A stretch of 64,000 nt of DNA from Flavobacterium pokkalii (GCF_014596575.1 NZ_NASZ01000021.1:1-64000); one strand, 5' to 3'. Shown: positions 16,660 to 25,556, counted from the stretch's first letter. Notes: generated by a model from the sequence alone, not told the origin. Program-made: numbers and translations.

Positions 16660-18222
16660 ATGAAAATCAACATTCAAGATACTTTCAACAAAGAATTACC
16701 CGCCGACCCAATTACCGAAAACTACGTCAGACAGGTCGAAAACGCTTGTTTTTCATTTGTAACACCTGTAAAAACAGCCAATCCTGAAATACTTCACGTT
16801 TCTCCGGAAATGCTCGAAAACTTAGGATTATCACAAGAAGACGCTCAATCCGAAGAATTCAAAAATATTTTCACTGGAAACGAAGTTTTACCAAACACCC
16901 AACCCTATGCCATGTGCTACGGCGGACATCAGTTTGGAAACTGGGCAGGACAACTAGGCGATGGACGTGCAATCAATTTAACCGAAATCGTTCACAATAA
17001 TCAACGTTGGGCTATCCAACTCAAAGGTGCAGGAAAAACACCATATTCCAGAACTGCCGACGGATTGGCAGTTTTGCGCTCTTCCATCCGCGAATATTTA
17101 TGCAGCGAAGCCATGTTTCATTTAGGTGTTCCTACTACTCGTGCTTTATCTCTTGCATTGTCGGGCGACGAAGTTTTAAGAGATATGCTCTACAACGGTC
17201 ATCCGGCTTATGAAAAAGGAGCTATTGTAAGTCGTATTGCACCTAGTTTTTTACGTTTTGGAAACTACCAAATCTTAGCCGCACGTAAAGATGTGCAAAC
17301 TCTAAAAACACTGACTGATTATACCATCAAACATTTTTACCCGGAATTAGGAGAACCTTCTAAAGAGAGCTATCTGCAATTTTTCGGAAAAGTCGCCGAA
17401 AAAAGTCTGAAAATGGTTATTCATTGGCAACGGGTAGGTTTTGTTCACGGCGTAATGAATACTGATAACATGTCCATTTTGGGACTCACCATCGATTACG
17501 GTCCTTATGGCTGGCTCGAAGGTTACGACTACGGTTGGACACCTAACACCACCGACTCCCAACACAAGCGCTACCGTTATGGAAACCAGCCCAACATTGT
17601 CCTTTGGAATTTGTACCAATTGGCAAATGCTTTATTTCTTTTAATCAACGAAGCCGAAGGTTTGGAAAAAATTCTGGCTGATTTTGGTACCAATTTCGAA
17701 ATCCAATATTTAGACATGATGCGTTCTAAAATTGGACTTTTCAATCAAAATGAGAACGACCAAAAACTCATTCAGGAATTAGAAAACAATTTGCACCTAA
17801 CCGAAACCGACATGAGCATTTTCTACAGAAATCTAAGTCAGTTCCAAAAAGAAAAACCGGAAGAAGGATTAAAAATTATTGCAGCTGCTTTCTACAATTC
17901 CATTGAAGAATTCCCAAAAATCACAGAAGCCTGGAACAATTGGTTCAACCAATACAGCTTACGCTTGCAATTAGAAACAGCAACCAATACTGAACGCGCT
18001 GAAAAAATGAACAGCGTCAATCCAAAATATGTATTACGGAATTACATAGCACAACTCGCTATCGATGCCGCCAACAAAGGCGATTACAACCTGATTGACG
18101 AACTTTTCAATCTCTTAAAAAACCCGTATTCCGAACAAAAAGAACAAGAAAAATGGTTTGTTAAACGTCCGGAATGGGCAAGAAATAAAGTAGGTTGTTC
18201 GATGTTGTCTTGTAGTTCTTAG
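16660..18222 (+). CDS. selO: Protein adenylyltransferase SelO
   Basis: Pseudokinase-fold enzyme that moves AMP from ATP onto Ser/Thr/Tyr of proteins, linked to redox stress. The 520 residues start at ATG 16660, chosen because the -7 element precedes it. Motifs visible are YGGHQFGNWAGQLGDGRA (glycine-rich loop), QLKGAGKTPYSR, LRSSIREYLCSEAM and HGVMNTDNMSILGLTIDYGPYGW (catalytic/metal region). The C-terminus ends CSMLSCSS: a cysteine sits where animal SelO carries selenocysteine. Followed by a terminator; monocistronic. Confidence 0.96.
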   Translation: MKINIQDTFNKELPADPITENYVRQVENACFSFVTPVKTANPEILHVSPEMLENLGLSQEDAQSEEFKNIFTGNEVLPNTQPYAMCYGGHQFGNWAGQLGDGRAINLTEIVHNNQRWAIQLKGAGKTPYSRTADGLAVLRSSIREYLCSEAMFHLGVPTTRALSLALSGDEVLRDMLYNGHPAYEKGAIVSRIAPSFLRFGNYQILAARKDVQTLKTLTDYTIKHFYPELGEPSKESYLQFFGKVAEKSLKMVIHWQRVGFVHGVMNTDNMSILGLTIDYGPYGWLEGYDYGWTPNTTDSQHKRYRYGNQPNIVLWNLYQLANALFLLINEAEGLEKILADFGTNFEIQYLDMMRSKIGLFNQNENDQKLIQELENNLHLTETDMSIFYRNLSQFQKEKPEEGLKIIAAAFYNSIEEFPKITEAWNNWFNQYSLRLQLETATNTERAEKMNSVNPKYVLRNYIAQLAIDAANKGDYNLIDELFNLLKNPYSEQKEQEKWFVKRPEWARNKVGCSMLSCSS

Positions 18223-18246
18223 TTTTGAATATAATATATCAAATCT

Positions 18247-18276
18247 TAAAAGTACAGTGAAAGCTGTACTTTTTTA
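18247..18276 (+). terminator. selO terminator
   Basis: AAAAGTACAG pairs with CTGTACTTTT over TGAAAG, followed by a T-rich stretch. Confidence 0.85.
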
Positions 18277-18307
18277 TTTTGTAAGAAAAAACAAAATATA
18301 TTTTTAT

Positions 18308-18315
18308 TAGATTTG
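18308..18315 (+). promoter_or_regulatory. -7 element for the lipoprotein gene
   Basis: TAGATTTG matches TAnnTTTG, 24 bases before the TTG start. A TTTG 26 bases upstream is further away than usual. Confidence 0.45.
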
Positions 18316-18339
18316 TTTTAAACATAAATAACTAGAAAT

Positions 18340-18819
18340 TTGAAAAAAATAATATTTTTTGCACTTTTAATCAATTTCAGCTGTAATCACACAGAAAAAA
18401 TCGGTGATTATAATTACACAAACGCTTTTAAAAAGGTCAATTCAGATGGAATAATGTACACTTACAAATTGTATATTAACCCAAAAAGTGACACTGTTTT
18501 TTCAACACTCGTCAAGGGACAAAAATTCGAATTTCAATCAGACACAGATACAATTTTTGCTTCAGGAAATCTACAAGTAAAGAAAATCGATAATGATTAT
18601 TATATTATAACAAAACAATATTACATCAACGGATATGAAAAGAGTACGACAATAGATTCGATTATTAGAACATATAAACAATCACAAGAAGGGAGGGTGA
18701 AGTTTTGTAAAATAATTTATTACGAAAAAGGGAAAGAAAAAAAATTTAATCATTTAGATTCAAGAAATAATTCAATAAAGATAAATGATTTTCCTCCTCC
18801 TCCTGGTAAACAATTTTAA
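18340..18819 (+). CDS. Hypothetical lipoprotein, TTG start
   Basis: 159 residues starting at TTG 18340. That start gives a proper lipoprotein signal MKKIIFFALLINFSC, with the lipobox Cys at residue 15. The mature part is Tyr/Lys-rich with alternating beta-like segments and a proline-rich tail (NDFPPPPGKQF). I recognise no family. It stands alone between two terminators with its own promoter. Confidence 0.75.
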   Translation: MKKIIFFALLINFSCNHTEKIGDYNYTNAFKKVNSDGIMYTYKLYINPKSDTVFSTLVKGQKFEFQSDTDTIFASGNLQVKKIDNDYYIITKQYYINGYEKSTTIDSIIRTYKQSQEGRVKFCKIIYYEKGKEKKFNHLDSRNNSIKINDFPPPPGKQF

Positions 18820-18836
18820 ACTGATTTTTTATAGTA

Positions 18837-18881
18837 CAGAATTCCGCATTGACTCCTCAGTTTTGCGGAATTCTGTTTTTA
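18837..18881 (+). terminator. Terminator of the lipoprotein gene
   Basis: CAGAATTCCGCA (18837-18848) pairs perfectly with TGCGGAATTCTG (18864-18875), followed by TTTTTAT. Confidence 0.88.
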
Positions 18882-18923
18882 TAAAACTTGTTACAGTGTA
18901 TTCATTTATTTTTATTATACTAA

Positions 18924-18955
18924 TTTGATATAGTAAAGCGAATTTTATAGTTTTG
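18924..18955 (+). promoter_or_regulatory. Promoter of the RBBP9-like gene
   Basis: TTTG (18924-18927), a 20-base gap and TAGTTTTG (18948-18955) match the Bacteroidetes consensus. The start would fall near 18961, so translation begins at ATG 18983, not at the in-frame TTG at 18953. Confidence 0.7.
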
Positions 18956-18982
18956 TATCATCCTTATAAAATTACAAAAACT

Positions 18983-19531
18983 ATGAAACATACCTTATTA
19001 ATAGTTCCCGGTTTAGGCGATTCCACAACCGGACATTGGCAGGACAATTGGTTACAGCATTTTCCAAACACCAAAAAAGTAGTTCAGAATAATTGGAATC
19101 AACCGCAATTACAGGATTGGTTAAAAAATCTGGATGCGACTATAAATTCTATTGAAACACCTGTTGTTATTGTAGCACATAGTTTGGCTGTTTCTTTAGT
19201 AACACATTGGTCACAACAAAACGATACAAGTAAGATAGCAGGAGCTTTACTCGTAGCTCCCGCCGATGTAGAATCTTCTAAGCACACACCGGAAGAAACC
19301 TGGAACTTTGCTCCTATTCCATTAAACAAACTAAATTATCCTTCTATCGTAATTAGCAGTTCTAACGATCCTTATATTTCGGTTGAAAGAGCGGAATTTT
19401 TAGCTAATAAATGGGAAAGCCTTTTTTATAATGTGGGTCCAAAAGGTCATTTAAATTTTGAATCTCAACTGGGACTTTGGGAAGAAGGCCAGCAAATTCT
19501 GGAATCTTTATTGCAATCCATTACAAAATAA
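18983..19531 (+). CDS. RBBP9/YdeN-family alpha/beta hydrolase
   Basis: Small serine hydrolase of 182 residues. It opens HTLLIVPGLGDSTTGHWQDNW and carries the nucleophile elbow VAHSLA (Ser). The acid is probably Asp in SSSNDPYIS, and the catalytic His lies in GPKGHLNFES. These match the compact RBBP9/YdeN family, which lacks a lid domain. The substrate is unknown; flavobacterial members are cytoplasmic, and no signal peptide is seen here. The start at 18983 is set by the promoter. Confidence 0.9.
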   Translation: MKHTLLIVPGLGDSTTGHWQDNWLQHFPNTKKVVQNNWNQPQLQDWLKNLDATINSIETPVVIVAHSLAVSLVTHWSQQNDTSKIAGALLVAPADVESSKHTPEETWNFAPIPLNKLNYPSIVISSSNDPYISVERAEFLANKWESLFYNVGPKGHLNFESQLGLWEEGQQILESLLQSITK

Positions 19532-19574
19532 TGGCAACATAAAAAAACATCCTAATTTTTTTACACTACTCGCA

Positions 19575-19604
19575 TTGCTTTAGTAAGTAATTTCATTATG
19601 TTTG
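19575..19604 (+). promoter_or_regulatory. Promoter of the NfeD-flotillin operon
   Basis: TTG (19575-19577), 19 bases and TATGTTTG (19597-19604) match the consensus exactly in sequence and spacing, 24 bases before the ATG. Confidence 0.78.
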
Positions 19605-19628
19605 TATAACTAACAAAAGTTATACATT

Positions 19629-20198
19629 ATGGAACTACTGGAAAATTTGCCTGTATTACTCAAAACCTTTTGGTACATTGCTATTCCTACCTCATTAATT
19701 TTTGCCATTCAGGCAGTAATGACCTTTTCAGGAGTTGATTCCTCAGACGGTCTTCAAGCCGATTTTGATGGCGACCTTGAAGGTGGCGATTCTACTTTTC
19801 AATTATTTTCGCTTCGAAATCTCATCAACTTTTTACTAGGTTTCAGTTGGTCAGGAATTTCACTCTACAACAGCATCGAAAATTCAAGCCTTTTAATAGC
19901 TCTTGCAGTAATAATAGGTTGTCTGTTTGTCTTTGTTTTCTTCCTTATTATTAAACAGGTTCAAAAATTAGAAGAAGACAATTCCTTTAAACTCGAAAAT
20001 ACCCTTCACCAATCAGCAGAGGTATATTTAACTATTCCGGAAAACAAATCCGGAAAAGGGAAAATTATGATCTCTATCAATGGTGCTTTTCACGAATTGG
20101 ATGCCATGACGGAACATGTCGAAAAAATTGCTTCCGGAAGTACCGTAAAAGTTGTAAAAATTGAAAACAACAATATTATTATCGTTCAACCTATTTAA
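19629..20198 (+). CDS. NfeD/YqiJ-like membrane protein
   Basis: 189 residues. An N-terminal hydrophobic helix (about 15-35) is followed by an acidic loop (DFDGDLEGGDS), two more TM helices (about 62-118) and a C-terminal OB-like beta domain (about 132-189). This is the usual shape of truncated NfeD proteins encoded beside SPFH proteins. It starts 9 bases before the flotillin gene and shares its promoter. NfeD proteins are thought to partner flotillins in membrane microdomains. Confidence 0.85.
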   Translation: MELLENLPVLLKTFWYIAIPTSLIFAIQAVMTFSGVDSSDGLQADFDGDLEGGDSTFQLFSLRNLINFLLGFSWSGISLYNSIENSSLLIALAVIIGCLFVFVFFLIIKQVQKLEEDNSFKLENTLHQSAEVYLTIPENKSGKGKIMISINGAFHELDAMTEHVEKIASGSTVKVVKIENNNIIIVQPI

Positions 20199-20207
20199 AT
20201 CCAATCC

Positions 20208-21722
20208 ATGACACCAGTTTTAATTATTGCGGTTGCCGCAGTTGTCTTTTTTGTAACTATTTCAGCCTTAATTTCCCGTTACAAAAGATGTCCATCTGAC
20301 AAAATATTAGTAATTTATGGAAAAACCGGAGGCACTTCGGCCAAATGTGTGCACGGCGGAGGTGCTTTTATTTGGCCTGTAATCCAAGATTATGCTTTTT
20401 TAGATTTAAAACCACTTTCTATTGAAGCCAACCTAACCAATGCTTTAAGTAGACAAAACATTCGTGTGGATGTTCCTTGTCGTTTTACCATTGCTATTTC
20501 TACCGAAGCTGACAGCATGAATACAGCTGCAGAAAGATTATTAGGATTGACTTCGGAGCAAATTCAGGAATTAGCCAAAGATATTTTATTTGGACAATTG
20601 CGTTTGGTAATTGCTACGATGACGATTGAAGAAATTAATTCCGACAGAGATAAATTTTTGGACAATATTTCTAAAAATGTGGATAGCGAATTGCGTAAAA
20701 TTGGTTTGAAATTAATCAACGTAAACGTTACCGATATCAAAGACGAGTCCGGTTATATCGAAGCTTTAGGAAAAGAAGCTGCTGCCAAAGCGATTAACGA
20801 GGCGAAAATTTCGGTTGCCGAACAGGAAAAAATCGGGGAAACCGGAAAAGCCTTAGCCGACAGAGAAAAAGATACTCAAATTGCCGAAACACATAGAGAT
20901 CGTGATGTAAAAATTGCTATTACACAAAAAGACCGCGAAATTAGTATTGCCGCTGCCTCAAAAGATGAAGCCATTGGTAAAGCCGAAGCCGAAAGAGACA
21001 CCAGAGTAAAAACTTCGGAAGCCAATGCGATAGCTATCAAAGGAGAAAACGAGGCTAAAATTGCCATTGCCAATTCGGAAGCTTTACGTAGAGAAAAAGA
21101 AGCTGAATCTTTGCGCGTTGCCATTGCAGCTGAAAAAGTACAACAGGCAAAAGCATTGGAAGAATCGTATATCGCAGAGCAAAAAGCGGAAACAGCCCGA
21201 TCTGAAAGAGAACGTTCTACCCAAATTGCTAACGTAGTAGTTCCTGCCGAAATTGCTAAACAACGCGCCATTATCGAAGCTCAGGCCGATGCCGAAAGAA
21301 TCAGAGAAAATGCCAAAGGAGAGGCGGACGCGATTTATGCTAAGATGGAAGCTGAAGCCAAAGGTCTTTACGAAATTCTTACCAAACAGGCCGAAGGTTA
21401 CAAACAAGTGGTGGAAGCTGCCGGAGGCGACCCCGGTCAGGCATTCCAATTATTGTTAATTGAAAAATTACCTGAATTGGTTAAAACGCAGGTGGAAGCC
21501 GTGAAAAACATCAAGATTGACAAAATCACCGTTTGGGATTCAGGAAATAATGAAAACGGAAATGGCTCTACAGCTAATTTTGTTTCCGGCATGATGAAAA
21601 CCGTACCGCCTTTGAACGATTTATTCAACATGGCAGGATTAAATTTACCTAGTTATTTGAAAGGAGAAAATCAAACTGAAACTGAGATTATCACCCCTGA
21701 TAAAGAAGAACCTAAAAATTAA
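20208..21722 (+). CDS. Flotillin/SPFH-family protein
   Basis: 504 residues: an N-terminal TM helix (about 3-23), an SPFH/band-7 domain (about 30-190) and a long Ala/Glu-rich coiled coil (about 190-400) typical of flotillins. The C-terminal tail carries IEKLPELVKTQVEAVKNIKIDKITVWDSG, a characteristic FloT/YqiK ending. It builds membrane scaffolds that organise lipids and protein complexes. Operon with the NfeD-like gene; the same pair is seen as yqiJ-yqiK or yuaF-floT elsewhere. Several open frames on the other strand here are by-products of the A/E/K repeats. Confidence 0.93.
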   Translation: MTPVLIIAVAAVVFFVTISALISRYKRCPSDKILVIYGKTGGTSAKCVHGGGAFIWPVIQDYAFLDLKPLSIEANLTNALSRQNIRVDVPCRFTIAISTEADSMNTAAERLLGLTSEQIQELAKDILFGQLRLVIATMTIEEINSDRDKFLDNISKNVDSELRKIGLKLINVNVTDIKDESGYIEALGKEAAAKAINEAKISVAEQEKIGETGKALADREKDTQIAETHRDRDVKIAITQKDREISIAAASKDEAIGKAEAERDTRVKTSEANAIAIKGENEAKIAIANSEALRREKEAESLRVAIAAEKVQQAKALEESYIAEQKAETARSERERSTQIANVVVPAEIAKQRAIIEAQADAERIRENAKGEADAIYAKMEAEAKGLYEILTKQAEGYKQVVEAAGGDPGQAFQLLLIEKLPELVKTQVEAVKNIKIDKITVWDSGNNENGNGSTANFVSGMMKTVPPLNDLFNMAGLNLPSYLKGENQTETEIITPDKEEPKN

Positions 21723-21740
21723 TTTTCGCAAAAAAACTTT

Positions 21741-21769
21741 AAAGCCTTGCCCATCGCAAGGCTTTTTAT
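21741..21769 (+). terminator. Terminator of the flotillin operon
   Basis: AAAGCCTTGC (21741-21750) pairs perfectly with GCAAGGCTTT (21756-21765) over CCATC, followed by T. Confidence 0.9.
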
Positions 21770-21850
21770 TTAATTTTTTTGTTGTGTAACTAAAGTTACT
21801 GTCCGACTTGTTTTCTTAAAATAGTTTTACAGTAACAAAATACAAAAACA

Positions 21851-22135
21851 ATGGACTTACAAAAAATAATACAGACAAACGAAGGAACTATAGTCGATGT
21901 TCGTTCCTATGGTGAATTTATGGAAGGTCATGTTGCGGGTTCGATAAACATTGCCTTAAATCAAATTCCGGAAAGAATTGAAAAAATCAAACAACTCAAA
22001 ACACCTTTAATTCTTTGTTGCGCTTCCGGCAACCGAAGCGGCCAGGCACAACATTTTCTATCGCAACTCGGAATCGAATGCTATAACGGCGGTTCTTGGC
22101 TAGACGTTAATTATTATCAATCCAAACAAGAATAA
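21851..22135 (+). CDS. Rhodanese-like protein, first of two
   Basis: Single rhodanese domain of 94 residues: VDVRSYGEFMEGHVAGSINIAL and the active-site loop CCASGNRSG, whose second Cys would carry the persulfide. Cytoplasmic, with no signal peptide. The stop is followed one base later by the start of a second rhodanese gene, then OsmC, so the three form an operon that likely handles sulfane sulfur or thiol stress. Confidence 0.9.
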   Translation: MDLQKIIQTNEGTIVDVRSYGEFMEGHVAGSINIALNQIPERIEKIKQLKTPLILCCASGNRSGQAQHFLSQLGIECYNGGSWLDVNYYQSKQE

Positions 22136-22136
22136 C

Positions 22137-22451
22137 ATGATCAATTTATTTAAAAAAATATTTGGCAGCAGCCCTAAAACCGATTTTGCAAACTTAGTAA
22201 AAGAAGGAGCCGTTATTTTAGACGTACGCTCTCCGGCCGAATTCAAACAAGGTCACATTAAAGACGCGATAAATCTGCCTCTCAACGAATTAGAAAATCA
22301 CATTTCAAAATTAAAAAAAGACCAAACCATTATAACCTGCTGTGCTTCGGGAATGCGAAGCGCTTCGGCCGCAAGATTTTTAAAATCTCAACATTTCACC
22401 CGAATACATAATGGCGGCGGCTGGAACAGTTTAGCCAATAAAATAGCCTAA
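22137..22451 (+). CDS. Rhodanese-like protein, second of two
   Basis: 104 residues with one rhodanese domain: LDVRSPAEFKQGHIKDAINLPL and the loop CCASGMRSA. Related to but clearly different from the preceding rhodanese, so an old duplication. The start MINLFKKIFGSS is short and amphipathic. Encoded one base after the previous stop and 22 bases before the OsmC gene. Confidence 0.9.
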   Translation: MINLFKKIFGSSPKTDFANLVKEGAVILDVRSPAEFKQGHIKDAINLPLNELENHISKLKKDQTIITCCASGMRSASAARFLKSQHFTRIHNGGGWNSLANKIA

Positions 22452-22473
22452 AAACTACCAAAACAACATACTT

Positions 22474-22917
22474 ATGGAAGCAACTTACCATGTAAATTTA
22501 AACTGGACATCTGAAAGACGAGGAATTCTTTCTTCACCTGAATTGAATCAAAATATAGAAGTAGCTACACCTCCTCCTTTTCCACACGGAATAGCAGGCA
22601 TTTGGTCGCCGGAACATTTATTAACCGCTGCTGTGGTGAGTTGTTTTATGACTACTTTTTTAGCCATAGCTGAAAATTCGAAATTAGAGTTTCAAAATTT
22701 CAAATGTGATTCCAAAGGAAAAATAGAGCAAATTGATGGAAAATTTCTAATGACTGAAATAATTTTGGAACCAACTTTAGAAATTAATTCTGAAAACGAT
22801 TTGGCTAAAGCGCAAAAAATATTAGCAAAATCAGAAGCTGCCTGCTTAATTTCAAATTCGATCAAATCAAAGGTCGCAATGAATCCGAGAGTAATTATTT
22901 CGGAAATTGTTTCTTAA
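22474..22917 (+). CDS. OsmC/Ohr-family peroxidase-like protein
   Basis: 147 residues of the OsmC fold. The two conserved cysteines sit at residue 57 (VVSCFMTTF) and near residue 124 (EAACLISNSI), with Glu47 of SPEHLL close to the first. OsmC proteins reduce organic hydroperoxides or work with persulfides. The link to two rhodaneses upstream favours a role in sulfur or thiol stress. The three-gene operon ends at a strong terminator. Confidence 0.9.
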   Translation: MEATYHVNLNWTSERRGILSSPELNQNIEVATPPPFPHGIAGIWSPEHLLTAAVVSCFMTTFLAIAENSKLEFQNFKCDSKGKIEQIDGKFLMTEIILEPTLEINSENDLAKAQKILAKSEAACLISNSIKSKVAMNPRVIISEIVS

Positions 22918-22950
22918 ACAAAAGAAACGAATATCAATATCTAAAACCTC

Positions 22951-22980
22951 AAAAAAAGTCCTATTTCGGACTTTTTTTAT
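22951..22980 (+). terminator. Terminator of the rhodanese-OsmC operon
   Basis: AAAAAAAGTCC (22951-22961) pairs with GGACTTTTTTT (22968-22978) over a short loop. Strong and possibly bidirectional. Confidence 0.88.
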
Positions 22981-23019
22981 GCCCTTATTTATTTAATCCT
23001 AAACAATTCTTAAAATCCC

Positions 23020-23050
23020 TTGTCTTACGGAAAAATAAAATTTACATTTG
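23020..23050 (+). promoter_or_regulatory. Promoter of the transketolase operon
   Basis: TTG (23020-23022), 20 bases and TACATTTG (23043-23050) match the consensus, 25 bases before the ATG. Confidence 0.77.
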
Positions 23051-23075
23051 CAGCAGTTTAACTATTACACTAAAA

Positions 23076-23930
23076 ATGAAACCTAACACTCAACAATTAA
23101 ACGATTTAATTATCCAAGTAAGAAGAGACATCCTTCGAATGGTTCACGCTGTTAATTCAGGGCACCCGGGAGGTTCTCTAGGTTGTACCGAATTTTTGGT
23201 AGCCTTATATCAAAACATTATGGAACGCAAAGAAGGCTGGGACATGGACGGAATCGGAGAAGATTTATTCTTCTTGTCAAACGGACATATTTCACCGGTT
23301 TTTTACAGTGTTCTTGCACGTAGCGGTTATTTCCCTGTATCTGAATTAGGAACTTTCCGTTTGTTAAATTCAAGATTACAAGGACACCCAACTACTCACG
23401 ACCATTTACCTGGTGTACGTATTGCTTCGGGATCTTTAGGTCAGGGATTATCAGTAGCTCTTGGAGCTGCTCAGGCAAAAAAATTAAACAACGACAAACA
23501 TATCGTTTATACACTTCACGGTGACGGAGAGTTGCAGGAAGGTCAAAACTGGGAAGCAATTATGTATGCTTCTGCAAAAGGTGTTGACAACATCATTGCA
23601 ACTGTGGATCTTAACGGGAAACAAATTGACGGAACTACTGACGAAGTTTTATGCATGGGAAGTCTTCGTGCTAAATTTGAAGCTTTTGACTGGGAAGTGG
23701 TTGAAATCACTAATGGAAACGACATAGAAGCTATTATTGGAGGAATGGCCGAAGCGAAAGCCAGAACAGGAAAAGGTAAACCTGTTTGTGTATTACTACA
23801 TACCGAAATGGGTAATGGTGTAGATTATATGATGCACAGTCATGCTTGGCACGGTAAAGCACCAAATGACGAGCAATTGGCAAACGCTTTAGGACAAAAC
23901 TATAATACTGGAGGCAATTCAGATTATTAA
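23076..23930 (+). CDS. Transketolase N-terminal subunit (TPP-binding half)
   Basis: 284 residues corresponding to the first half of classical transketolase. VNSGHPGGSLG and LSNGHISPVFYSVL are present, and GDGELQEGQNWEA is the thiamine-diphosphate motif. It needs the separately encoded C-terminal half to form the active site for two-carbon transfer in the pentose-phosphate pathway. The split form is normal in Bacteroidetes and archaea and is not a broken gene: both halves have their own start and stop, separated by 83 bases. Confidence 0.95.
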   Translation: MKPNTQQLNDLIIQVRRDILRMVHAVNSGHPGGSLGCTEFLVALYQNIMERKEGWDMDGIGEDLFFLSNGHISPVFYSVLARSGYFPVSELGTFRLLNSRLQGHPTTHDHLPGVRIASGSLGQGLSVALGAAQAKKLNNDKHIVYTLHGDGELQEGQNWEAIMYASAKGVDNIIATVDLNGKQIDGTTDEVLCMGSLRAKFEAFDWEVVEITNGNDIEAIIGGMAEAKARTGKGKPVCVLLHTEMGNGVDYMMHSHAWHGKAPNDEQLANALGQNYNTGGNSDY

Positions 23931-24013
23931 GAATTAAAATTGCAGATTAACGGTTTCTGATTTGGAATCCACTAATCTTTCAATTTTTTTTAATCTTTCA
24001 ATTTAAAAAAATA

Positions 24014-24970
24014 ATGAAAAAATATACAAATACAGGAAGCAAAGATACCCGTTCAGGTTTTGGAGTGGGAATGGCTGAATTAGGTCAAAAAAATGAAAAT
24101 GTAGTAGCACTTTGTGCGGATTTAATTGGTTCGTTAAAATTTGACGAATTCAAAAAAAATCACCCGGAGCGTTTTTTCCAAATCGGAATTGCTGAAGCAA
24201 ACATGATTGGAATTGCTGCCGGTTTAACTATAGGTGGAAAAATTCCTTTCACAGGAACTTTCGCTAACTTCTCTACAGGAAGGGTTTACGACCAAATTCG
24301 TCAATCAGTAGCTTACTCTGAAAAAAACGTGAAAATCTGTGCTTCTCACGCTGGTTTAACACTTGGAGAAGACGGTGCTACTCACCAAATCTTAGAAGAT
24401 ATCGGTTTGATGAAAATGTTACCAGGAATGACTGTTATCAACACTTGTGACCACAACCAAACTAAAGCGGCTACTATTGCTCTTGCTGATCACCACGGTC
24501 CTGCTTACTTGCGTTTTGGACGTCCGGTTGTACCTAATTTCACTCCTGCTGACGAGCCTTTCGTAATTGGTAAAGCGATTATGCTAAACGAAGGAACTGA
24601 CGTAACTATTGTTGCAACAGGTCACTTAGTTTGGGAAGCTTTAATTGCGGCTGAAAAACTAGAAGAAAAAGGAATTTCTGCTGAAGTTATCAATATTCAC
24701 ACTATTAAACCTCTTGACGAAGAAGCTATTTTAAAATCAGTTGCTAAAACAGGATGTATTGTTACTGCTGAAGAGCACAACTACCTTGGCGGACTTGGAG
24801 AAAGTATTGCTGGTGTATTAGCTTTGAACAACCCTACTCCACAAGAGTTTGTTGCTGTTAAAGATACTTTTGGTGAATCTGGAACTCCTGAGCAATTAAT
24901 GGAAAAATACAAGTTAAACAATCAAGCGATTGTTGAAGCTGTAGAAAAAGTAATGGCTAGAAAAAAATAA
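24014..24970 (+). CDS. Transketolase C-terminal subunit
   Basis: 318 residues covering the pyrimidine-binding and C-terminal domains of transketolase. Visible are RSGFGVGMAELG, the invariant Glu region FQIGIAEANMIGIAAGL, then HAGLTLGEDGATHQ, and a C-terminal domain from VIVATGHL-like sequence onward. It partners the upstream N-terminal subunit. Cotranscribed from the 23020 promoter; a strong terminator follows. Confidence 0.95.
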   Translation: MKKYTNTGSKDTRSGFGVGMAELGQKNENVVALCADLIGSLKFDEFKKNHPERFFQIGIAEANMIGIAAGLTIGGKIPFTGTFANFSTGRVYDQIRQSVAYSEKNVKICASHAGLTLGEDGATHQILEDIGLMKMLPGMTVINTCDHNQTKAATIALADHHGPAYLRFGRPVVPNFTPADEPFVIGKAIMLNEGTDVTIVATGHLVWEALIAAEKLEEKGISAEVINIHTIKPLDEEAILKSVAKTGCIVTAEEHNYLGGLGESIAGVLALNNPTPQEFVAVKDTFGESGTPEQLMEKYKLNNQAIVEAVEKVMARKK

Positions 24971-24993
24971 TTCTAACTTTATACCATATAAAA

Positions 24994-25033
24994 AATCCCA
25001 TCTTGTTCTAAACGAGATGGGATTCTTTCTTTA
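24994..25033 (+). terminator. Terminator of the transketolase operon
   Basis: AATCCCATCTTGTT pairs with AACGAGATGGGATT (one G-U pair) around CTA, followed by a T-rich stretch. Confidence 0.88.
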
Positions 25034-25064
25034 TGAAATATCGTCATTTAATCGTAATAAACCT

Positions 25065-25102
25065 AAAAAAGTCGGTTTTCAAAATTTGAAAATCGACTTT
25101 TT
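25065..25102 (-). terminator. Terminator of the MazG-like gene, possibly bidirectional
   Basis: AAAAAAGTCGGTTTTCAAA and TTTGAAAATCGACTTTTTT face each other with one G-U pair. The hairpin has an A-run on one side and a T-run on the other, directly after the minus-strand stop at 25105. Confidence 0.8.
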
Positions 25103-25104
25103 TA

Positions 25105-25494
25105 TTAAATCTCTCCTAATATTTTCGAAAAATCGGGTTTAAAATAATTAGGCCCTTTCATCACTTTTCCATCTTCGCGATAAATAGGTTTACCATCTTC
25201 GCCCAGCTTACTCATATTACTTCTTTGAATTTCATCAAAAACAGCTTCAATTTTATCCTGAAGTCCGTGCTCTATTATCGTTCCACACAAAATATACATC
25301 ATATCTCCCAAAGCATCCGCAATTTCAACCAAATCATTATTTTTAACCGCTTCCAGATATTCTTCATTCTCTTCTTTCATCAGATGATAACGAAGCGTAT
25401 TTTTAGTTTCTCCTAAATCGGCAATTGGTTCTTCGCTATGTCCTATCCCGAATGCTGTATGAAATTCTTTAACAGAGTTTATTTGCTTTTGCAT
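25105..25494 (-). CDS. MazG/PRA-PH-like nucleotide pyrophosphohydrolase
   Basis: 129 residues of the all-alpha NTP pyrophosphohydrolase type. The metal-binding motifs are EENEEYLEA (ExxE) and EIADALGDMMYI (ExxD). The C-terminal half carries RSNMSKLGEDGKPIYREDGKVMKGPNY, a segment typical of a phage- and Bacteroidetes-type subgroup. Such enzymes split nucleoside triphosphates to monophosphate and PPi, often to clear damaged nucleotides; the substrate here is unknown. It is divergent from a small membrane protein gene. Confidence 0.88.
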   Translation of the reverse strand: MQKQINSVKEFHTAFGIGHSEEPIADLGETKNTLRYHLMKEENEEYLEAVKNNDLVEIADALGDMMYILCGTIIEHGLQDKIEAVFDEIQRSNMSKLGEDGKPIYREDGKVMKGPNYFKPDFSKILGEI

Positions 25495-25548
25495 AATTAT
25501 TATTAATTAAATGAATTGCAAATTAGCAACTAATCCTAAACAATTGAT

Positions 25549-25556
25549 TATTTTTG
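25549..25556 (+). promoter_or_regulatory. -7 element for the small membrane protein
   Basis: TATTTTTG matches TAnnTTTG, 18 bases before the ATG. No TTG at the usual distance. Confidence 0.45.

Noticed and set aside
20876..21631. Long open frames on the minus strand inside the flotillin gene
   Set aside because: They arise from the Ala/Glu/Lys coiled-coil codons of the plus-strand gene and encode Ser/Phe-rich sequence without any family resemblance.
23076..24970. Transketolase as a frameshifted or broken gene
   Set aside because: Both parts have their own start, stop and full domain set, separated by 83 non-coding bases. The split form is normal in this phylum.
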